Shown: piece after piece, positions 62,520-64,000 of the stretch
Numbering within the stretch: position 1 is the stretch's first letter
How the letters are laid out: each line of letters starts with the position of its first letter
NCBI GenBank assembly: GCA_015064445.1
Contig: SVSE01000006.1
Span: 66,358 to 130,357, forward strand
DNA from: Oscillospiraceae bacterium
GTDB taxonomy: Bacteria; Bacillota; Clostridia; Oscillospirales; CAG-272
Length of the DNA: 64,000 bases
Direction of reading: 5' to 3'
Notes under the pieces: generated by a model
The model's input: the letters and a program-made list of their open reading frames with translations, nothing else
Told to the model about the DNA's origin: nothing
Database searches by the model: none
Position numbers and translations under genes: made by a program

Positions 62520-64000
62520 ATGAATTGGAGCAAGATAAAACAGAGTAGCGTCGCTGTTATGACAATTATCATAGTTTCAAAATTAATCGGCATTATGCGT
62601 GACATGGTGCTGGCTAATTATTTTGGAACGACCAATATAAGCGATGCCTATATAATCGCTTCAACTGTACCGACTCTCTTGTTCTTTTTTATAGGTCATT
62701 CGTTGTCCACCGCTTACATACCTATGTATAATAAGGTAAAGGTAGCAGGTGGAGAAAAATCTGCTCAAAAATATTCAAATAATCTTTTAACTGCAGCGCT
62801 TATTATCGCAACCATAATAGTGGTTGTTCTTTTGGCTTTCCCAACAGCAACAGTGAAGCTTTTTGCTATAGGATTTGATGAAGAAACGGCGAAAATTGCC
62901 TCTCGACTTATAAGAATAAGCGCTCCAAGCATTTATCTTATGACAATGATAAATATTTGCGGTGGTTATTTGCAAGCAAATAAAAGCTTTTTGGCACCTG
63001 CTGCCATATCATTGCCTAGAAACATAGCAATAATAGTTTCTATTGCCTTGGCAGCATCGCTTGGAACGGATGTTTTGGGATGGGGACTTTTGGCATCTTA
63101 TGTGCTTGAGTTCTTGTTCTTGGCGCCATTCGTTATCAAAAAAGGTTATATATACAAGCCTTATCTCAAATTAAAGGATGAGGACTTAAAGCAAACATTG
63201 TATGTAATCGCGCCTATTTTGCTCGGAATGTCTGTAAGCCAAATAAATAAAATCATCGACCGCTCGCTCGCTTCAACATTTGTAGAGGGTGGACTTTCTG
63301 CATTGACATATGGCTCCTTTATAAACACTGCCATATCCGAGGTCCTTGTGACAGGAATAATAACTATTTTGTTCTCAAAATGTGCTGAATATGTTGCAAA
63401 AGGAGAGGATGATAAGGTTGTAAAACAATATTCTTCTACAATAAACACGATGCTTTTTGTTTTGATTCCTGCAACCGTTGGCATTTTGATTCTTGCAGAG
63501 CCAATTGTTTCACTGTTGCTATCAAGAGGCAACTTTAACGAAGAATCACTTGCAATGACATCGGGGGCGTTGCGCTTTTATGCATTGTGCCTATGCTTTA
63601 CAGCCGTAAGAGATGTAACAGTTAAAATTTTTTATGCTTACAAAAGCACAAAGGTAACTACAATTACATCGATAATTTCTATATCCATAAATATAGGCTT
63701 GAACTTCCTTTTGTCTCATTTTATGGGAATTAACGGTCTTGCTCTTGCAACAAGTATAGCAATTTCGGTTCAAACGATTATTCTTTATGTGCTTTTTAAA
63801 AAGAAACTCAAATCAATAGGCACAAAAAATACAATAATAACTGTCATTAAAAGTGTAGCCTCTGCTGTTTTAATGGGAATTGCTACTTATTTTTCATATA
63901 AAGCGCTTGCTTCGTGTATGTATGAAACCATTGCGACAATTTTGACTATTATAATCAGTTGCGCTATATACTTCGTAGTCGCATTGATTTTAAAAACAGA
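62520..64000 (+). CDS. MurJ/MviN-like lipid-linked oligosaccharide flippase (partial)
   Basis: An open frame without a stop that runs off the right edge, giving at least 493 residues. It has about 13 hydrophobic segments and the MurJ/MviN-type start (SKLIGIMRDMVLANYFG), with SDAYIIAST and a charged KIIDRSLAS helix in the seventh-segment region. In a polysaccharide locus it may flip the lipid-linked repeat unit (Wzx role), or be the lipid II flippase MurJ. GGAGATTTACA precedes the ATG. The last residues lie near the usual C-terminus of the family (about 510). Confidence 0.88.
   Translation, partial: MNWSKIKQSSVAVMTIIIVSKLIGIMRDMVLANYFGTTNISDAYIIASTVPTLLFFFIGHSLSTAYIPMYNKVKVAGGEKSAQKYSNNLLTAALIIATIIVVVLLAFPTATVKLFAIGFDEETAKIASRLIRISAPSIYLMTMINICGGYLQANKSFLAPAAISLPRNIAIIVSIALAASLGTDVLGWGLLASYVLEFLFLAPFVIKKGYIYKPYLKLKDEDLKQTLYVIAPILLGMSVSQINKIIDRSLASTFVEGGLSALTYGSFINTAISEVLVTGIITILFSKCAEYVAKGEDDKVVKQYSSTINTMLFVLIPATVGILILAEPIVSLLLSRGNFNEESLAMTSGALRFYALCLCFTAVRDVTVKIFYAYKSTKVTTITSIISISINIGLNFLLSHFMGINGLALATSIAISVQTIILYVLFKKKLKSIGTKNTIITVIKSVASAVLMGIATYFSYKALASCMYETIATILTIIISCAIYFVVALILKT

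Noticed and set aside
1-64000. CRISPR arrays, transposases, integrases, prophage genes and restriction systems
   Set aside because: No regular direct repeats with spacers and no recognisable mobile-element or defence proteins were seen on either strand.

Overview
The window reads as a stretch of chromosome from an AT-rich, Gram-positive, probably spore-forming member of the Bacillota (class Clostridia, most likely an uncultured gut lineage). The evidence is HPr kinase/phosphorylase, a zinc-finger ClpE-like unfoldase, DUF951, mini-RNase III, a group II ECF transporter, a CotH-kinase coat protein, a SpoIIQ-like M23 protein, strong AGGAGG-type ribosome binding sites and SigA-type promoters. The standard genetic code fits all genes. 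The lineage below class is a guess; Ser-rich lipoprotein linkers and the gene mix would suit Christensenellales or Oscillospirales.

Layout. Positions 1-345 hold a mosaic of short palindromes separated by TATCGA words. 458-5144 (minus strand) is the operon DUF951 - YfhO-like membrane protein - ruvA - ruvB. Divergent from it, 5319-10056 carries ruvC - RNA methyltransferase - ecfA1 - ecfA2 - ecfT - truA. 10171-17501 carries two tandem CvpA-like membrane proteins, the ClpE-like ATPase, a discoidin-like surface protein and proS. 17651-27897 is mostly carbohydrate and signalling genes: an orphan solute-binding lipoprotein, a formate/nitrite-type channel, a GH36 alpha-galactosidase, hprK, a PAS/degenerate-kinase-like protein, three small unknown genes, a phosphodiesterase, and an oxidoreductase/sugar-isomerase pair. 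28021-34808 has the M23 protein, a ThyX-like unknown, a cation efflux pump, CotH and a GH78-like rhamnosidase. 34913-44835 has an ABC-FtsX fusion, a degenerate nucleotidyltransferase, a serine hydrolase and a heterodimeric ABC exporter. 45005-52867 has mini-RNase III, a three-gene flavin oxidoreductase operon ending in a half-length DUF1667 protein, tRNA-Leu, pcrA and a GH2 enzyme. 53011-64000 is a cell-surface polysaccharide locus that continues past the right edge.

How the genes work together. The polysaccharide locus has a coherent set of steps: an aminotransferase makes an amino sugar, a membrane phosphoglycosyltransferase starts the lipid-linked unit, several glycosyltransferases extend it, TagD and two LicD proteins probably add phosphodiester-linked alcohol groups, and a Wzy-like polymerase and MurJ/Wzx-like flippase polymerise and export it. 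The GH36, GH78 and GH2 enzymes, the solute-binding protein, the Gfo/Idh pair and HprK point to use of plant or host glycans under catabolite control. There is no CRISPR array, transposase, integrase or prophage.

The most unusual items are the TATCGA palindrome mosaic, the ThyX-like protein with an altered signature, the nucleotidyltransferase lacking its GGxGTR loop, the PAS protein with a kinase-like but degenerate tail, the three-gene small-protein operon at 24191-25142, the DUF1667 protein missing its cysteine half, and the overlapping tagD-licD pair. SigA promoters across the window also show a strikingly uniform TTG-N17 spacing with TGn before the -10. No database search was possible; family names rest on recognised motifs.
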